Source of the DNA: Clostridiaceae bacterium
GTDB taxonomy: Bacteria; Bacillota; Clostridia; Peptostreptococcales; Peptostreptococcaceae
Reading direction: 5' to 3'
NCBI GenBank assembly: GCA_902362365.1
Contig: CABIVQ010000007.1
Span: 1 to 64,000, forward strand
DNA: 64,000 bases
The stretch's first letter is position 1, and the number at the start of each line of letters is the position of its first letter. This document shows, one piece after another, positions 9,001 through 18,309 of the stretch. The notes beneath the pieces were generated by a model. The model was not told where the DNA came from, searched no databases, and saw only the letters and a program-made list of their open reading frames with translations. The translations under genes and the position numbers were made by a program.

Positions 9001-10500
9001 TTATTTAACAACAGAATATGAATTCTGTGTTTTTTCTAAATTAAATTTATCTTTATATTTATTTTGATATAGTTTCAAAACCTTAATAGATAATATTATA
9101 TAATCTCGGGTATATACATCATTAATATCGTATTCTAATAAATCTATTATTTTTTTTATTCTATATATCAATGTATTACGATGAAGGTACATTTCTTGAG
9201 CTGTATTAGTTATAGATCTTTCATTAGTTAGATATGAGTATAGGGTATCAATTTTATTACCAGAGGATCTTTCATCAATTTGCCATAAATTAAGAACATC
9301 AGGATGACAGGCATAAAGGATATTTATTGAAAAACTTGATTCAATTATATAATCCATAGCATAGTCATAAAAGTTTATTAAACAACTAGATGGATTGTAT
9401 GATTGAGATGAATTAAAGGCATATAATGCTTGATTATAAAATATAGCAAGATTTTTTAAATCTTTTAGAGGTAGACTAATACTTAATTTCATAGATGCTT
9501 CAATAGCAATATTTTTTAAAATTTCTATTGCATTTGAATAAGGTGTTTTTCTTTCATTAAAAATAATTACAATCTTTTTATTTTTTACAAAGGCGTGACT
9601 ATAACTTAAATTACTTTCTATCACCCCACAATACATAGATATCAATGATTTAGGTATTTTATCTAAGTTATGAGATAGTATACAAACCCTAAAGTTATCG
9701 TTATCCTTCCAATCAATATAATCTAATTGAGTTTGTAAATCTTTTAAATCAATTTCTTCGTTATTGATAATAGATAGAAATATATTACAAATCGGAGGTG
9801 AATCATTATTTAAAGCTAGAGTGCTGATATAAGGTGTAATGATTGAAACTAAATAATCTAAAAGTTGAATATCACCATTATTTAGCTGACGGTCTTTTTG
9901 TAATATGTTAATTCGACCACAAAACATGTCATTATTATATAGTGAAGATGAAATGCAAGGAGTTTCTAACTCTTTATTGATAAAATTAAAATATTGAGCA
10001 CCTTGTTCATAAAATGTGGATGTATAAGTATATGTGCCACGTAAATATCTAATTGCATTAATAGAGCTATAACCACATTTTTTTAGATGGGACCATTCAG
10101 AATCCACATCGTTTTCATCATATTGATTGCTAATAGCTAAAACTTTGCAATTTGCATCCATGAGTACAATAGGATTGTTAAATGCACACCAACAAAAATC
10201 AATTAGTGATTGAAAATCGAGTTTACTAGCTAAAGTTAATATATTATCAGACCAGTCATTATAAAAGTCAAATATTGATTGAACAATTTCAAATCCTTGA
10301 GAAATATTAATATCTTTTATTCTTATATAATCTCCTTCTCCATTGCATATAACATCGTTTCCAGATTGAAAAATATGAACACAATTAGTAGCATACGCAC
10401 GTCTAGCACTTTTAAGTATTATTGGAGCATCTTTTTTAATATTTAATTCTAAATCAATTTGATTTAATCGATTAGCTATCATCCACATGCTAAGCTTCAT
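9001..10500 (-). CDS. PucR/CdaR-type transcriptional regulator 1
   Basis: 499-residue regulator. The large N-terminal part is probably a sensory domain. The C-terminus has the PucR-type helix-turn-helix (SITNTAQEMYLHRNTLIYRIKKIIDLL). PucR-family proteins are usually activators that sense a catabolic substrate. It is transcribed with methyltransferase copy 1 and diverges from copy 2, whose upstream region holds the conserved block at 10625-10677. The ATG has only a weak SD, so the start is less sure than the family. Confidence 0.82.
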   Translation of the reverse strand: MKLSMWMIANRLNQIDLELNIKKDAPIILKSARRAYATNCVHIFQSGNDVICNGEGDYIRIKDINISQGFEIVQSIFDFYNDWSDNILTLASKLDFQSLIDFCWCAFNNPIVLMDANCKVLAISNQYDENDVDSEWSHLKKCGYSSINAIRYLRGTYTYTSTFYEQGAQYFNFINKELETPCISSSLYNNDMFCGRINILQKDRQLNNGDIQLLDYLVSIITPYISTLALNNDSPPICNIFLSIINNEEIDLKDLQTQLDYIDWKDNDNFRVCILSHNLDKIPKSLISMYCGVIESNLSYSHAFVKNKKIVIIFNERKTPYSNAIEILKNIAIEASMKLSISLPLKDLKNLAIFYNQALYAFNSSQSYNPSSCLINFYDYAMDYIIESSFSINILYACHPDVLNLWQIDERSSGNKIDTLYSYLTNERSITNTAQEMYLHRNTLIYRIKKIIDLLEYDINDVYTRDYIILSIKVLKLYQNKYKDKFNLEKTQNSYSVVK

Positions 10501-10624
10501 ATCTTTATACCAACTTTCATTTATAACTTATATTAATATTTTAAATTGTAATTATAAAACTCTTGTTATTTTAAATATAACATATCTATCAAACTAGAGG
10601 CAATAAATATGATTAGTTGTTAAG

Positions 10625-10713
10625 TACAAAAAGTTGACACTAATTATATTTATTTTTGTATTCTCATACCGTAGAAAATTTATTTATATAAAATTATCAT
10701 TTTTATAAGAAGA
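10625..10713 (+). promoter_or_regulatory. conserved regulatory block upstream of methyltransferase copy 2
   Basis: TACAAAAA (10625-10632) and TTTTTGTA (10653-10660) are inverted. They enclose TTGACA (10634-10639), and TGTATT follows after 17 bases as a good sigma-A promoter. CATACCGTAGAAA (10665-10677) and ATAAGAAGAA (~10704) follow. The same order recurs before the MFS gene, so this is probably the operator/promoter of a regulon under one of the PucR proteins. Confidence 0.6.
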
Positions 10714-10756
10714 AAAAATTGAGTGAAATTTATTTGATATATGAAAGGGTGATAAG

Positions 10757-11806
10757 ATGAAAACTAAGAAAAATAAATCAATTTCATCAAGACAACGTCC
10801 TAATTCATTTGGTTATATGATGCAACAAATAAAAGAACCAATCTTAGGAAGACCAATAAGTCCTAAGGAAAACTTAAGAAGAGTATTTGCAGGAGAAAAA
10901 CCAATGTGGATGCCGGCATGGCTGTATGAAGTTGATTATTGTTGGTCAGATGAGGTATTAGAACATCCAAAATATGAGTATGATGGATTTGATTGGTTTG
11001 GTGTTGAATGGGTATGGGTAGAAGTTGCTGGTGGGATGATGGTTAAGCCTGGAACAAGAACCTTAAGTGATATTACAAAATGGAAGGAAGAAGTAATATT
11101 TCCAGATTTAGATTCTATAGATTGGGAGTCTGATGCAGCTATACAAACATCCAGATATGATAATGATAGGATGCATGTATTTCATCTTACTGAAGGTATA
11201 TTCGAGAGATTACATGAACTTATGCCTTTTGAAGATGCATTGGCAGCTATGATTGAAGATCCAGAATATGTTTTAGAATTCTTTGAAGCTATGGCGGATT
11301 ATAAAATAAAATTACTTAGTAAAATATTTAAATATTATGAGCCTATAGATTTCGTAATATATGGAGATGATTGGGGGACACAACGTGCAGGATTTTTTTC
11401 AAATGAAATGTTTAAAGAAATGATTTATCCATCTGCCAAAAGAGTAATGGACTATATTAAGAGCCAAGGAAAATTTATTGAACTTCATTCTTGTGGGTTG
11501 AATCAACAGTATGTACCTTTTTTTAAAGAAATGGGCATAGATTTATGGACTCCTCAATCAATTAACGATTCAGATATGCTAAAAAATAAATATGGGTCTG
11601 AAATAAGTTTTTGCTTTGTAGTAGAAGGATTAGATGATCCAAATATTACAGAAGAAGGAGCTAGACAAATAATTAGAGACTTTGTTGATAAATATGCTAA
11701 AGGAGGTAGAGCTATGGCACAAATTTTTGCACCGCCTGAAGTATTAAAAGTTTGCTTAGATGAATTATACAATTATTCCTTAAACTTCTATCTTAAAGAA
11801 AATTAA
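10757..11806 (+). CDS. UroD-family corrinoid methyltransferase (MT-I type), copy 2
   Basis: 349 residues, same family as copy 1 and sharing ISPKENLRRVFAGEKPMW, DWFGVEW, MVKPGTRTLSDIT, IYGDDWGTQRAGFFS and the metal motif H244-S-C246-G. It should move a methyl group from an unidentified donor to the corrinoid protein encoded at 16.9 kb. It starts with ATG after AAAGGGTG. Its own promoter block lies upstream, and an MFS carrier gene with a matching block follows. Confidence 0.85.
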   Translation: MKTKKNKSISSRQRPNSFGYMMQQIKEPILGRPISPKENLRRVFAGEKPMWMPAWLYEVDYCWSDEVLEHPKYEYDGFDWFGVEWVWVEVAGGMMVKPGTRTLSDITKWKEEVIFPDLDSIDWESDAAIQTSRYDNDRMHVFHLTEGIFERLHELMPFEDALAAMIEDPEYVLEFFEAMADYKIKLLSKIFKYYEPIDFVIYGDDWGTQRAGFFSNEMFKEMIYPSAKRVMDYIKSQGKFIELHSCGLNQQYVPFFKEMGIDLWTPQSINDSDMLKNKYGSEISFCFVVEGLDDPNITEEGARQIIRDFVDKYAKGGRAMAQIFAPPEVLKVCLDELYNYSLNFYLKEN

Positions 11807-11825
11807 TAATTTGTTAGTTATGTGA

Positions 11826-11918
11826 TACGAAAAAGTAAGTCTAAATTAATATTTTTTCGTACTTACATACCGTAGAAATTACTGTTATAGATAAATATTA
11901 TTAATTATATAAGAAGAA
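11826..11918 (+). promoter_or_regulatory. conserved regulatory block upstream of the MFS gene
   Basis: TACGAAAAA (11826-11834) and TTTTTCGTA (11853-11861) are inverted, followed by CATACCGTAGAAA (11866-11878) and ATAAGAAGAA (~11909). It aligns base for base with the block at 10625, but the TTGACA is not conserved (TAAGTC), pointing to an activator-dependent promoter. Confidence 0.6.
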
Positions 11919-11944
11919 TTATATAAAAAATAGGAGGTATAAGC

Positions 11945-13144
11945 ATGAAACAACATAGCCAAGATAAAACAGGCTTTATGGCAACAGCTGCTATTATGTC
12001 AATATTTTTGCTAGCAATGGGTGTAGGTACTATAACGCCAGCAATACAGAATATAGCAGAAGCTTATCCAAATGTACCTTACACAACAATAATTTATATT
12101 TCTACATTGCCAACATTGACATTATTACCAGCATCTCTTATCACTGGTGCTGTAGCAGGTAAAAAGGTTAAATATAAAACATTAGCTTTAATTGGTGTAT
12201 TATTATTTATAATTTCAGGATGTGCACCAGCATTTATAAATAGCACATTTACATTAGTATTAATTTCAAGAGCTGTATTAGGAATAGCCTTAGGTATAAT
12301 AGCTCCTTTAGGAAATGCAATAATATTTGGATTATATGAAGGGCAAAAAAGAGCAAATCTAGTTGGTATAGGTACTGTTGTAACTAATTTAGGTGGAGTT
12401 GTTCTTCAGATGCTAGGAGGAACATTAGCAGGGATAAACTGGAGTTACTGTTTTTTAGGTCATGCACTTGGAATTATATCATTCTTAATAATACTTTTCT
12501 TCTTACCAGAGCCTAAGAAGATTGAAGAACCAAGTGTAGATATTAAGAGTGGAAAAAAAGAAAAACTTGGTGTTGGAGTATGGGTTATTTGTATATTATT
12601 TGGTGTGATTAACATTTTAAACTATCCTACAATGATGAATATGTCAACATTACTTGTAAACAGAGGCCTTGGAGATGCAACTGTGGCTGCAACAGTATTA
12701 TCATTATTCACAGTTGGTGGAATGATAGGTGGAGCAATATTTGGTAAGGTATTCCAGATAACTAAAAGATTTGTCATTGCTGTAGCTTGTACAATAATGG
12801 CTATGGGGGTTGGTCTTATAGTCATAGCTAAAAGTACTTTTGTAATGATGGCAGGAACTACTCTTTTAGGTTTAGGATTCTCAATATGTATGCCTGCAAT
12901 ATTTATGATACTAGGTATGATGACAACGCCATCACAAAATACCTTTGCAATATCATTAGCAACTGCAATTATGAATTTTGGAGGTTTTGTATCAACATAC
13001 TGGGTAATGGCTATTCAAGGTATAACTGGAGATGGAGTATTTATGCCTATTGTACTTGAATTTATAATATTTGCAGTAGCTGCAGTAATATTCCTTGTAG
13101 TTAATCCAATACCAAAGCAAAAAGAAGTTGAAGAAGGGAAATAA
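11945..13144 (+). CDS. MFS transporter of the methyltransferase cluster
   Basis: 399 residues with about 12 hydrophobic segments; major facilitator superfamily. It opens with GFMATAAIMSIFLLAMGVGTITPAIQNIA and carries a cytoplasmic charged loop at about 190-205 (EEPSVDIKSGKKEK). Its position between two methyltransferase genes and the shared upstream block suggest it imports the methylated substrate, such as an aromatic methyl ether or a quaternary amine; that is inference. The SD is AGGAGG, and methyltransferase copy 3 follows 27 bases later in the same transcript. Confidence 0.85.
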   Translation: MKQHSQDKTGFMATAAIMSIFLLAMGVGTITPAIQNIAEAYPNVPYTTIIYISTLPTLTLLPASLITGAVAGKKVKYKTLALIGVLLFIISGCAPAFINSTFTLVLISRAVLGIALGIIAPLGNAIIFGLYEGQKRANLVGIGTVVTNLGGVVLQMLGGTLAGINWSYCFLGHALGIISFLIILFFLPEPKKIEEPSVDIKSGKKEKLGVGVWVICILFGVINILNYPTMMNMSTLLVNRGLGDATVAATVLSLFTVGGMIGGAIFGKVFQITKRFVIAVACTIMAMGVGLIVIAKSTFVMMAGTTLLGLGFSICMPAIFMILGMMTTPSQNTFAISLATAIMNFGGFVSTYWVMAIQGITGDGVFMPIVLEFIIFAVAAVIFLVVNPIPKQKEVEEGK

Positions 13145-13171
13145 GTCTTGATTTTAAGGGGGAGTGTATAG

Positions 13172-14161
13172 ATGGATTTGAGAGAAAATGTAATAGAAAC
13201 ATTAAAAAATGGGAATCCTAAAGCTTTTGTAAATGAATGGGAACCATTTAGAATGGTGATTGACCCAATATTTCAAAAAGTACTTACAGCAATTCCAGGT
13301 AAAACTGTAAAAGACCCATGGGGAGTAACAATATTTTGGGGAGAAAATGAACCTGGAGCTATGCCAATGATAAATGATGAAACAAAAGTATGTCCTGATA
13401 TTACAGAATGGAGAAAATATGTTAAAGCTCCTGATATAGAAAATTTTGAATATGATTGGAATACAGTAAAAGAAGAAGCAAGAAAAATTCGTGAAGATGG
13501 AAAATATGTAATGGCGTTGATGGCTACAGGGCTTTTTGAACAATGCCATTATCTAATGGGATTTGAAGATACATTAGTTAACCTGTTAATGGAACCAGAA
13601 GATATGCATGAACTTATTGAATATATAGCAGAATATAAACTAATTTATTTAAAATTATTAATAGAAAATCTTAAACCAGATGTTATTATGTTCCATGATG
13701 ATTGGGGAGCAAAAACAAATCTTTTTATGAAACCTGATACTTGGAGAGAGTTTTTCAAAGAGCCATATCGTAGAATATATGGATATATGAAGGAACATAA
13801 TATTATTGCAATGCATCATGCAGACAGCTATTGTCAGCCTATAGTCAAGGATATGGTAGATATAGGTATTGATATCTGGCAAGGAGTTTTACCAGAAAAT
13901 GATATTCAACAAATTAAAAAAGATACAAATTATAAATTAACTTTAATGGGTGGTATAGATGCCTCTGTTGTAGATAAAAAAGATATAGATGAAGATACAG
14001 TAAGAAAAGAAGTTCAACGTGCATGTGAAGCATATTCTGAAGGAGGAATGTTCATACCATGTTTGACATATGGTGGAGAAGGTAGTATATTCCCAGGTGT
14101 AAATGATATTATTATGGATGAAATTAATAAGCTAAATAAAAAATACTTCCCAATAAAATAA
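13172..14161 (+). CDS. UroD-family corrinoid methyltransferase (MT-I type), copy 3
   Basis: 329 residues and the most divergent paralogue. It keeps the fold hallmarks (PWGVTIFWGENEPGAMP, FHDDWGAKTNLFM, LMGGIDASVV). It replaces the HSCG metal motif with HHADSYC, so the Zn ligand spacing differs (H-x4-C or nearby). It may therefore act on a different substrate or catalyse another half-reaction. SD is GGGGGAG. It is cotranscribed with the MFS gene and closed by a terminator. Confidence 0.8.
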   Translation: MDLRENVIETLKNGNPKAFVNEWEPFRMVIDPIFQKVLTAIPGKTVKDPWGVTIFWGENEPGAMPMINDETKVCPDITEWRKYVKAPDIENFEYDWNTVKEEARKIREDGKYVMALMATGLFEQCHYLMGFEDTLVNLLMEPEDMHELIEYIAEYKLIYLKLLIENLKPDVIMFHDDWGAKTNLFMKPDTWREFFKEPYRRIYGYMKEHNIIAMHHADSYCQPIVKDMVDIGIDIWQGVLPENDIQQIKKDTNYKLTLMGGIDASVVDKKDIDEDTVRKEVQRACEAYSEGGMFIPCLTYGGEGSIFPGVNDIIMDEINKLNKKYFPIK

Positions 14162-14182
14162 AATTAAATAATTAATTTTGAT

Positions 14183-14225
14183 AAAGTAAGAGTGAACTTT
14201 AATTTAGTTCACTCTTACTTTAATT
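14183..14225. terminator. bidirectional terminator
   Basis: AAAGTAAGAGTGAACT (14183-14198) pairs with 14206-14221, a 16-bp perfect stem between convergent genes, with T-tracts on both sides. Confidence 0.92.
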
Positions 14226-14255
14226 TTAATGCTTTATCATTTTATTAAATATCTA

Positions 14256-15809
14256 CTATTCGTAATAATCTATAGTTTTTAATTTATTTTCTTCAGATTT
14301 ATCTAAAATATTAAATGAAATACAAAGATAAAGTATGTTCTGAAAATCATCAAAATTAATATTTATAAGTTCTTTTATTTTTTGTAATCTATATAAAAAA
14401 GTGCTTCGATGAATGAAAAGAAGCTTAGATGATTTTACTGCATTTAAATTATTTTCTAAATAAATTTTTAGTGTTTTGTAGTATTCGGTATCATGTTCTT
14501 TATCATGATTTTTTAATAGTAATATTTTTTGTGAACAGATAATATGAGGAGGAAGGTCTTTAGTACAACATTCCATAAGATAAGAAAGTGCTACATCTTC
14601 AAAGTGGTAAATCCATTGATATGGTTTATATCGTCTTCCAATATCTAATGAGATGCAAGCTTGAATGTAGTTATATTTTAACTCTGATAGCCCAACAAAA
14701 CTATTACTAACACCAGCTTTTAAGTAACTATCTCTAAGAAATACAACTAGTTTGCTCATAACATCTTTTATATCACCACCAAATTTTGTTAGATTAACAA
14801 ATACTGCAATATCATCATTAAAAAATAGTGAACAGGAGTTAGGAATAATTGACTCTATTTGCTTACATATAGAGTTAACAGTTAGGTTTTGAATATCTAA
14901 GATACCTATTTTTATGTTTATACAAAAATAGGTATGATTAGAAAACCAGTAAAATTCAGCAAGTCTTTGATTGATAAATGTAGGGTTAACTAGGTCTTCT
15001 GATAGTATACTAGATATTATATTGTTTAAAGTGTAGTTAAAGTCAGGTGTAAGGATACTTATTTTAGAAATCATAAGATCTATATATTTAGAAAAATATT
15101 CTAGAAGTTTTTTATCGCTAGGATAAAAACTATGAAATTCTTCGCTAACTATTATACGATGAGTAAAACGATTATGGTCAAATAGGTTTATACACAGCAT
15201 CATAAGACCAGAAATATGGTCATAATAATAAAATGCACCAACAGTATCTCTATGAGAATTAAATTCAGAATCTAATTTAAGTATATTGCTATTTTCATAA
15301 ATTTTATCAGGGTCAGCAATATGCTCTAAATTAGGATCTTCATCAATTATACTTGAGTAAGAAATTAAAAGGAAGTCTGAGGTACATATTATCATTGGAT
15401 TATTGAAAATATTAAAGCTACAATCTACCATATCTTTTATTGAGTTATTGTCATTTAAAATTTGTTGAAGTTTATTTTCCCATTCATCATAAGTATCAAA
15501 AATTTCTTGTATATAATTAAAAAGTTCAAAAGGACAAGTATCTTTAGTAAATTCCAACAATGTGTTTGATGAGTATAATTTGTCTTTATCAATAGGTCCG
15601 ATGCTTAATATTAATGATGATTTTAAATCGATACTTTTTAAGGGGATATAATCACTATACATAATGCATACTTTATTATTTAAAATACAATATTCATCTT
15701 TAAAAAATACAGGTCTTTCAAGTATCAAATTTGTTGAAAGAGAACCAAATTCTTTAAAAATATATTTTTCATGAAGCTTTCTTGCTATAATTTCTTCACT
15801 TATTTTCAT
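14256..15809 (-). CDS. PucR/CdaR-type transcriptional regulator 2
   Basis: 517 residues with the same architecture as the regulator at 9.0 kb: a long N-terminal sensory part, then a C-terminal helix-turn-helix (NAVKSSKLLFIHRSTFLYRLQKIKELI). It diverges from the MT-II/corrinoid-protein operon and probably controls it, perhaps through the hairpin/operator at 15836-15880. ATG follows GGAGGTTAACT. Its coexistence with the first regulator suggests separate control of substrate-specific and central parts of the pathway. Confidence 0.82.
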   Translation of the reverse strand: MKISEEIIARKLHEKYIFKEFGSLSTNLILERPVFFKDEYCILNNKVCIMYSDYIPLKSIDLKSSLILSIGPIDKDKLYSSNTLLEFTKDTCPFELFNYIQEIFDTYDEWENKLQQILNDNNSIKDMVDCSFNIFNNPMIICTSDFLLISYSSIIDEDPNLEHIADPDKIYENSNILKLDSEFNSHRDTVGAFYYYDHISGLMMLCINLFDHNRFTHRIIVSEEFHSFYPSDKKLLEYFSKYIDLMISKISILTPDFNYTLNNIISSILSEDLVNPTFINQRLAEFYWFSNHTYFCINIKIGILDIQNLTVNSICKQIESIIPNSCSLFFNDDIAVFVNLTKFGGDIKDVMSKLVVFLRDSYLKAGVSNSFVGLSELKYNYIQACISLDIGRRYKPYQWIYHFEDVALSYLMECCTKDLPPHIICSQKILLLKNHDKEHDTEYYKTLKIYLENNLNAVKSSKLLFIHRSTFLYRLQKIKELININFDDFQNILYLCISFNILDKSEENKLKTIDYYE

Positions 15810-15835
15810 AGTTAACCTCCGTTAATACTCCTTAC

Positions 15836-15880
15836 TACATATTGTAGGAAAACCTATTAAGATTATCAATAAGGTTGTAG
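15836..15880. promoter_or_regulatory. inverted repeat between regulator 2 and the MT-II operon
   Basis: CTAC...AACCTATT (15851-15858) faces AATAAGGTT (15868-15876)...GTAG. This makes an interrupted inverted repeat just upstream of the PucR start and ~160 bases before the MT-II gene, a candidate operator. The CATACCGTAGAAA element is absent here. Confidence 0.4.
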
Positions 15881-16036
15881 TATTTATTTAAGTAAGTAAA
15901 GCTGATACAATATTATTAAAGAAAAACATATAATAAAAATTCACAATACATATCATTAAAATCAATTCTTAACTTGTCTTAATATAAATATAAAAGTTTC
16001 TATATTAATAATAGTTTGTAAAATGGGGGATTAAAA

Positions 16037-16852
16037 ATGATTATAATAGGAGAAAAGATAAACGGATCAATACCGGCAGTTGGGAAAGCGATTGCAGAAA
16101 GAGATGCAGATTTTATCCGTAATAGAGCTAAAATACAAGCTGAAGCTAATTCAACATATATTGATGTATGTGCATCTGTAAAAGAAGAAGTTGAAGTTGA
16201 AACATTAAAGTGGATGATTAATTTAGTTCAAGAAGTTACAGATACACCAATTTGCGTAGATAGCCCAAGTCCTCATTCTTGTGTAGCAGCTTTACCTTTT
16301 TGTAAAAAAACAGGACTAGTAAACTCAGTTTCTTTAGAAGGAGATAAAATAGATATAATATTTCCAGCTATAGCTAATACAGAATGGGAATGTGTAGCTT
16401 TACTTTGTGACGATAAAGGAATACCAGATTCAGTAGAAAGAAGAATGGAAGTATTTGAAGGAATTATGAAAAAAGCAAAAGAGTATAATATAGACCCATC
16501 AAGACTACATATAGATCCACTTGTAGTAACTCTTGCTACAGATGGAGAAGCCTTAACAGTTTTTGCAGAGTGTTGTAAGCAAATAAAAGCTCAGTACCCA
16601 ACAATTCATATTACTAGTGGACTTAGCAATATATCATTTGGATTACCAGCTAGAAAAAATATAAATCAAGCTTTTATGGTATTAGCAATGAATGCAGGAA
16701 TGGATAGTGCAATAGTTGACCCAACAAATAGAGATATGTTGGGAATGATATATGCAACAGAAGCTTTATTAGAAGAAGATGAATATTGTTTAGAATATAT
16801 AGGTGCATATAGAGAAGGGCTTATTGGCAAATTACCACAAACAAATGCTTAA
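16037..16852 (+). CDS. methyltetrahydrofolate:corrinoid methyltransferase (MT-II type)
   Basis: 271-residue pterin-binding TIM barrel of the MeTr/DHPS superfamily (AcsE, MtgA, O-demethylase MT-II). It moves a methyl group between methyl-corrinoid protein and tetrahydrofolate. Visible motifs: GEKINGSIPAVGKAI, the substrate loop STYIDVCA, PICVDSPSPH, LVNSVSLEGDK, LHIDPLVVTLATD, TSGLSNISFGLP, MDSAIVDPTNRD. With the adjacent corrinoid protein and RACo gene it forms the central part of a folate-linked demethylation pathway. ATG follows GGGGGAT. Confidence 0.9.
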   Translation: MIIIGEKINGSIPAVGKAIAERDADFIRNRAKIQAEANSTYIDVCASVKEEVEVETLKWMINLVQEVTDTPICVDSPSPHSCVAALPFCKKTGLVNSVSLEGDKIDIIFPAIANTEWECVALLCDDKGIPDSVERRMEVFEGIMKKAKEYNIDPSRLHIDPLVVTLATDGEALTVFAECCKQIKAQYPTIHITSGLSNISFGLPARKNINQAFMVLAMNAGMDSAIVDPTNRDMLGMIYATEALLEEDEYCLEYIGAYREGLIGKLPQTNA

Positions 16853-16930
16853 GAAAGCTCATAATTTTACTATAAATAGTATTTTTTAATAAATTTAGGG
16901 TTATTAAAATAAATGGAGGGGGAAGTAAGT

Positions 16931-17584
16931 ATGTCTAAAATTCAAGAGGTTTCAAATGCTGTACAATCAGGAAAATCAAAGATAGTTGGAGGATTAGTTC
17001 AAGAAGCTTTAAAAGAAGGGTATGACCCAACTGAAATTCTTAATTTAGGTATGATAGATGCCATGAGTATTGTAGGAGAAAAATTTAAAAATAATGAAAT
17101 ATTCGTTCCAGAAATGCTTATAGCAGCAAGGGCTATGAAAAAAGGAGTAGAGGTTTTAAAACCACATCTTGCTGGAGATAATACAGTTTCAGCTGGTAAA
17201 TTAGTGATAGGAACTGTAGCTGGAGATTTACATGATATAGGTAAAAATTTAGTTGCAATGATGATGGAAAGTGCAGGTTTTGAAGTGATAGATCTAGGTG
17301 TTGACGTTCCTGCTGAAAACTTTGTTAATGCAGTTAAAAATAATTCTGATGTAGATATAGTTTGCGTTTCAGCGTTACTTACAACAACTATGCCAGCAAT
17401 GAAAGATACAGTAAAAGCTCTTACAGATGCTGGGTTTAGAGATAAAATAAAAGTAATGGTAGGTGGAGCACCTATAAATCAAGAATTTGCAGATGAAATT
17501 GGAGCAGATGCATACACTGAAGATGCAGCATCTGCAGCTCAAGTTGCAAAAGCTTTTGTTAATAAAGCAGCTACTAATAATTAA
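16931..17584 (+). CDS. methyl-carrier corrinoid protein (B12-binding)
   Basis: Carries cobalamin that shuttles methyl groups between MT-I and MT-II. It has an N-terminal helical cap (EILNLGMIDAMSIVGEKFKNNEIFVPEMLIAARAM) and a B12-binding Rossmann domain with the base-off motif D-x-H101-x-x-G (GDLHDIGKNL), SALLTTTMP and GGAPI. The ATG at 16931 follows GGAGGGGGAAG; an ATG at 16913 overlaps this SD and is unlikely to be used. About 217 residues, typical of MtbC/MtgC-type proteins. Encoded 78 bases after MT-II. Confidence 0.93.
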   Translation: MSKIQEVSNAVQSGKSKIVGGLVQEALKEGYDPTEILNLGMIDAMSIVGEKFKNNEIFVPEMLIAARAMKKGVEVLKPHLAGDNTVSAGKLVIGTVAGDLHDIGKNLVAMMMESAGFEVIDLGVDVPAENFVNAVKNNSDVDIVCVSALLTTTMPAMKDTVKALTDAGFRDKIKVMVGGAPINQEFADEIGADAYTEDAASAAQVAKAFVNKAATNN

Positions 17585-17616
17585 GGCAATCCTATAATTT
17601 AATATAAAACCCATTT

Positions 17617-17665
17617 ATATAAGGAGTACTTAGTTTTATTTTATGGTACTCCTTATATTTATTTT
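17617..17665 (+). terminator. terminator-like hairpin after the corrinoid protein gene
   Basis: ATATAAGGAGTAC (17617-17629) pairs with GTACTCCTTATAT (17646-17658) and is followed by a T-rich tail. The downstream DUF2284 gene therefore probably depends on read-through or its own promoter. Confidence 0.75.
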
Positions 17666-17735
17666 TGAAAAATAGAATAAATATTAATATCATTAAAGAT
17701 ATAATGAAAGCGAATTTAAACCTGGAGGATATATT

Positions 17736-18275
17736 ATGATTGATCTTGAGGTAATTATAAAAAAAGCTCTTGATATGGGATTCACAGTTGCGTCTAAGCT
17801 AGATTGTTATACAATAAATCTAATGCCAGAAGTAAGAGATATGTGCGCAGCTAATAAATGCAATATGTATAATAAAAATTGGGCATGTCCACCTGGATGT
17901 GGAAGCTTAGAAGAATGTAGGGATAAAATAAAAAACTATAAAGTAGGAATAATTGTTCAAACAGTAGGTGAATTAGAAGATTCTATGGATTTTGAATCTA
18001 TGCAAGAAATAGAAGAAAGACATAGCAAAATTTTTATGAAGTTCTCTGACGAATTAAAGAAAGAATATGATAGTGTACTTTCTCTTGGTGCAGGTTGTTG
18101 TCAAAAATGTAGTAAGTGTTCTTATCCAGATGCACCTTGTAGATATCCAGAGAGAGCTGTTTCATCAATGGAAGCATATGGAATGTTAGTAAGCCAAGTC
18201 TGTAGCGATAATAATGTTAAGTATTACTATGGACCAAATACGTTAGCATATACAGGTTGCTTTCTTATAGAATAA
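17736..18275 (+). CDS. DUF2284 Cys-rich metal-binding protein
   Basis: 179 residues with numerous Cys in three clusters: MCAANKCNMYNKNWACPPGCGS, GAGCCQKCSKCSYPDAPCRYPE and TGCFLIE. This pattern is typical of DUF2284, predicted to bind iron-sulfur or other metal centres. DUF2284 genes often accompany corrinoid methyltransferase systems, so a role in redox upkeep or electron delivery to the corrinoid activator is plausible but unproven. SD is TGGAGG; the RACo-like gene follows 34 bases later. Confidence 0.8.
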   Translation: MIDLEVIIKKALDMGFTVASKLDCYTINLMPEVRDMCAANKCNMYNKNWACPPGCGSLEECRDKIKNYKVGIIVQTVGELEDSMDFESMQEIEERHSKIFMKFSDELKKEYDSVLSLGAGCCQKCSKCSYPDAPCRYPERAVSSMEAYGMLVSQVCSDNNVKYYYGPNTLAYTGCFLIE

Positions 18276-18309
18276 GTATATAAAGGTACTTATTTAGAAA
18301 GGAGTATCT

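Noticed and set aside
12622..12825. Minus-strand ORF within the MFS gene
   Set aside because: Shadow frame of a clear membrane-transporter gene.
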